Source of the DNA: Flavobacteriales bacterium UBA5422
Lineage (GTDB): Bacteria > Bacteroidota > Bacteroidia > Flavobacteriales_D > Crocinitomicaceae
Assembly: GCA_002409405.1 (NCBI GenBank)
Contig: DHNG01000031.1
Coordinates: 1,844 to 18,309 of the forward strand
DNA length: 16,466 nt
Direction of reading: 5' to 3'
Both the position numbers and the translations under genes were made by a program. This document shows, piece after piece, positions 13,836-16,466 of this stretch. Position 1 is the stretch's first letter. Each line of letters begins with the position of its first letter. A model generated the notes under the pieces. The model did not search any database, was not told the origin of the DNA, and saw only the letters and a program-made list of their open reading frames with translations.

Positions 13836-16466
13836 TCAACGCAATAAGTTGACATGGCCGACGCGCTCGTATTTTTTGTCGCGTAAATCTTTGTAAGACA
13901 ACTTCCATGTATAGGTTCCGTCCTGGCATTGATTTCCGTCGTAGGTACCATCCCAACCGATTGTCATGTCATTGGAAGTGAAGATTAACTGTCCCCAGCG
14001 ATTGAAAATGTTTAGTTCAAATTCACGGATATTTCCTCCCCGTACTTTAAACACATTATTGAACTCGTCTCCGTCAGGAGTAAAGGTATTCGGAACAAAA
14101 ATCAGCGGTTCAAAGAAAATCCATACATCATCAGAATCTTTACATCCATTTTCATCAACGATTGTTACGACGTATTGATAGTTTGACGGAGGGGATGCAA
14201 CAGTTTGTGCACACATGACGCACGATAAATATTCTGAAGGAGTCCAATAAATAACACCCGTTGACGAAGTTGTTCCGGAAATTGTTGCAACATCTCCTTC
14301 AAGTAAATACTGGTCGGCACTTGCCAGAATATAAGGTTGTGGATATAATTCAACAAAAACGCTGTCCGTCATGGAGCATCCGTAAATATCTGTTCCTGTT
14401 ACATAATAAAGTGTTGAGTTAGCAGGAGATGCCGTTACTGAAGAAGCAACAGTAGTGTTCAAACCTGCTGAAGGAAACCAGTTGTATTGCACTGCACCAA
14501 CAGCCATCAGCTGGGTTGACTCTCCCGGACACAGGATGGTATCATTGAATGCTTCTACATGTGGAATGATTGCCACAACAGGTACATTATCCAACACAGA
14601 ACCGCATACATTAGTGAATGTTACAGTATATGTAATATTTTCATGAACGGTTGCAACCACTGTTGGTCCTGTTGTTGTATTCAGGTATGTTCCCGGAGAC
14701 CAGCTATACGTTTCCGCGCCTCCCACGGTTATTGTTTTTGGTTCATCGTAACAGGCAAAAATTGTATCAGGAACAACAGGTACGGGTAAATAAAGCAGAT
14801 CAACAACTACATTTTCATTCATGGTACAGCCGGCACCATATGTTGCCGTAACGGTGTAAGTTGTAGGAATTGTAGGGGTTGCGACCGGATTTGCGGTTGT
14901 CGCTCCTGTTAATGTTGCTGAAGGTGACCAGGAATAACTGGTTGCTCCGGACACACTCAAAGTAGCCGACGTTCCCAGACAGACACTTGTATCGGGGCTG
15001 GTAATAAGGTTGGGAACAGTATAAAATGTCACCAGAACGGAATCCCTGTTTTCACATCCATTGGCATCAACTCCATTTACATAGTAATAATGTGGTTGTG
15101 TCGGAGTTACTGTAGCGGTACCGTTCGCATGTGCTTGTAAGGTGGAATGAGCTTCCCATGATGGCTGCATGTTTCCATCTGGTACCAATAGGGCAGAGGT
15201 ACCTCTGCAAATCAAGGTGTCATCGGCCAGGATAATTTCAGGGAGTGGATGAACGGTCACATAAATACTGTCTGTTCGTTCAAAGCATTGATTTCCGACA
15301 GTTACATAATAGTACATGCTTTCCGTCGGAGAAACGGTAACGGTTGCTGTATTTGTGCCTGAAATATTCACATTCGGCGACCAACTATAAGTCAATCCGC
15401 CTGCTGCCGTAATCGTTACTGATTCATTCAAACAAATGGTTTCAGTACTTGCCAGATCAACAACCGGCTCATTGATAACCTCTACAATAATGGAATCGAT
15501 AATTGCACAACCTTCATTGAAATCCATACTCACGTAGTAGACAGTCGTTTCTGTCGGTGTAGCGATCGGATTCGGAATATTCGGGTTGTTTAATGAAGCA
15601 GAAGGAGACCAGGTATAATGCACTCCTCCTGTTGCATTTAACTGAACATTTTGCCCGTTACAAACAGTAGAGTTCGCACTTAACGAATAAGGCATTCCCA
15701 ATTGAAATTTAAACGCTGCCAGGTTACAGTTGGGACTGTTGTTCGTTGTTGACCAAGCTCCGGGAGTGGATACAAATCCATTCAGGTTTCCTGCACAGGA
15801 TGCACACACAGCGTGATATACAGCTCCCGATTTGTCAAAGCGACTTGTTCCTCCGTCCACATGATTGTAACTGCTGGAAAAACCTCCCATGAATGTCCCG
15901 TAGACAAGATTGGTGGCATCCTGACTTAAGATTCCCAGGTAGAAATTAGATCCGCTGGTCGTACTTTGGTAAGCATCCGATGTAACAGGGAATCCATTGC
16001 TTGTGCTTCCGGTTGCCTGGCTACCGTTTACGTTTACATTTCCTCCCCATCCGGAGATGAAGATATCGTAGCAATCTGAAATCAGAAAGGCAGTAGGGGA
16101 AATCTCAGGAACTCCCGTACCCGCACCAATCATTGTGGTCCATTCGATGGACTGTAAATCACTGGTATATTTTCGAATGAACTGCCCGGAATTCGGATTT
16201 CCGTATTTTCCTGCTGAAATGGGCCAGGAAGAGTGACTCTGACCAAATACATATACCTTGTTGTCAATATCCGTACGGACAAAATAACATTGATCATATT
16301 CGTTATATCCCAGGTACGTTCCGTTGACCACATTTCCTGTTCCGGCATTTAACCGGATAATGTAACCGTCCCGGTCTCCGTTAAAACTCGGATCATCTCC
16401 TGTCAATGTGAAATTGGAAGAAGAGGTTCCTCCTGCAATGTATAAATCACCTGTTGAGGAAAGCGA
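13836..16466 (-). CDS. Large surface protein: SBBP beta-propeller, seven Ig-like modules, T9SS type B sorting domain (N-terminus outside window)
   Basis: The frame is open from the right edge to TGA at 13836-13838, 876 residues, so the 5' end is missing; a TTG at 16406 is not the start, since open family-like sequence (DLYIAGGT…) precedes it. Residues 1 to about 260 hold propeller repeats of the SBBP kind (GDLYIAGGT, FPVTSDAYQST, YLGILSQDATNLVYGTFMGG). From about 262 to 787 come seven Ig/PKD-like modules of roughly 70-80 residues, most with a cysteine near each end and a core such as YSWSPS…L plus YYV. The last module has the variant YLSCVMCAQTVASP. The C-terminus, from about 788, has FVPNTFTPDGDEFNN, IFNRWGQLIF, WDGTYDG and DGTYTWKLSYKD, the TIGR04131 gliding-motility (type B) signal. 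Such proteins are exported by T9SS and act as adhesins or motility-related surface proteins; the exact role is unknown. Confidence 0.93.
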   Translation of the reverse strand, partial: SLSSTGDLYIAGGTSSSNFTLTGDDPSFNGDRDGYIIRLNAGTGNVVNGTYLGYNEYDQCYFVRTDIDNKVYVFGQSHSSWPISAGKYGNPNSGQFIRKYTSDLQSIEWTTMIGAGTGVPEISPTAFLISDCYDIFISGWGGNVNVNGSQATGSTSNGFPVTSDAYQSTTSGSNFYLGILSQDATNLVYGTFMGGFSSSYNHVDGGTSRFDKSGAVYHAVCASCAGNLNGFVSTPGAWSTTNNSPNCNLAAFKFQLGMPYSLSANSTVCNGQNVQLNATGGVHYTWSPSASLNNPNIPNPIATPTETTVYYVSMDFNEGCAIIDSIIVEVINEPVVDLASTETICLNESVTITAAGGLTYSWSPNVNISGTNTATVTVSPTESMYYYVTVGNQCFERTDSIYVTVHPLPEIILADDTLICRGTSALLVPDGNMQPSWEAHSTLQAHANGTATVTPTQPHYYYVNGVDANGCENRDSVLVTFYTVPNLITSPDTSVCLGTSATLSVSGATSYSWSPSATLTGATTANPVATPTIPTTYTVTATYGAGCTMNENVVVDLLYLPVPVVPDTIFACYDEPKTITVGGAETYSWSPGTYLNTTTGPTVVATVHENITYTVTFTNVCGSVLDNVPVVAIIPHVEAFNDTILCPGESTQLMAVGAVQYNWFPSAGLNTTVASSVTASPANSTLYYVTGTDIYGCSMTDSVFVELYPQPYILASADQYLLEGDVATISGTTSSTGVIYWTPSEYLSCVMCAQTVASPPSNYQYVVTIVDENGCKDSDDVWIFFEPLIFVPNTFTPDGDEFNNVFKVRGGNIREFELNIFNRWGQLIFTSNDMTIGWDGTYDGNQCQDGTYTWKLSYKDLRDKKYERVGHVNLLR

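Noticed and set aside
16404..16406. TTG at 16406 as the start of the type B surface protein
   Set aside because: The frame stays open to the right edge and the residues before it (DLYIAGGTSSSNF) match propeller repeats, so the protein continues beyond the window.
1..16466. CRISPR array, defence island, prophage or insertion sequence
   Set aside because: No regularly spaced repeats, transposase, integrase, nuclease-toxin pair or composition shift was seen; most genes have housekeeping roles.

Overview
The window looks like chromosomal DNA of a Bacteroidota bacterium of the order Flavobacteriales, perhaps close to Crocinitomicaceae/Fluviicola. That placement is inferred. It rests on two very large secreted proteins that end in the two kinds of type IX secretion (T9SS) sorting domain, an Obg GTPase without the C-terminal OCT domain, a DUF4783-type protein beside nadC, a stand-alone proline dehydrogenase divergent from aroB, and repeated TAnnTTTG boxes (the Bacteroidota -7 promoter element) with no clear Shine-Dalgarno sites. 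Base composition is moderately AT-rich and looks even throughout. I see no sign of phage, transposon, CRISPR array or defence island.

Layout from left to right: (1) the 5' two thirds of an S9 oligopeptidase B-like exported protease on the minus strand, running off the left edge; (2) obg and an overlapping PAP2 membrane phosphatase on the plus strand; (3) a minus-strand proline dehydrogenase, divergent from plus-strand aroB across a 178-bp region that holds a clean 20-bp palindrome; (4) an intergenic stretch with nested inverted repeats built on ACCACATAG/CTATGTGGT, then a minus-strand tRNA-Leu(GAG) with its own promoter box and terminator; (5) a minus-strand pair, a small exported DUF4783-like protein followed by nadC; (6) a 930-residue plus-strand secreted M43-family metallopeptidase with PKD/Ig-like modules and a type A sorting domain, followed by a strong hairpin terminator; (7) a minus-strand mlaE-mlaF-like ABC transporter pair, divergent from a plus-strand SprT-like zinc protein overlapping a GDP-mannose pyrophosphorylase (manC); (8) a minus-strand beta-propeller plus seven-module Ig-like surface protein with a type B (gliding-motility-type) sorting domain, whose N-terminus lies past the right edge.

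Most of the window is conserved housekeeping: ribosome assembly (obg), the shikimate pathway (aroB), NAD synthesis (nadC), proline catabolism, envelope lipid transport (mlaEF) and sugar-nucleotide supply (manC). The accessory content is the two secreted proteins. I did not find a convincing new multi-gene system. The items most worth a second look are non-coding: the nested repeat near 5622-5726, the palindrome near 4351-4370, the inverted repeat on the S9 promoter near 1389-1420, and the promoter box placed so close to the proline dehydrogenase start that its message may be leaderless.
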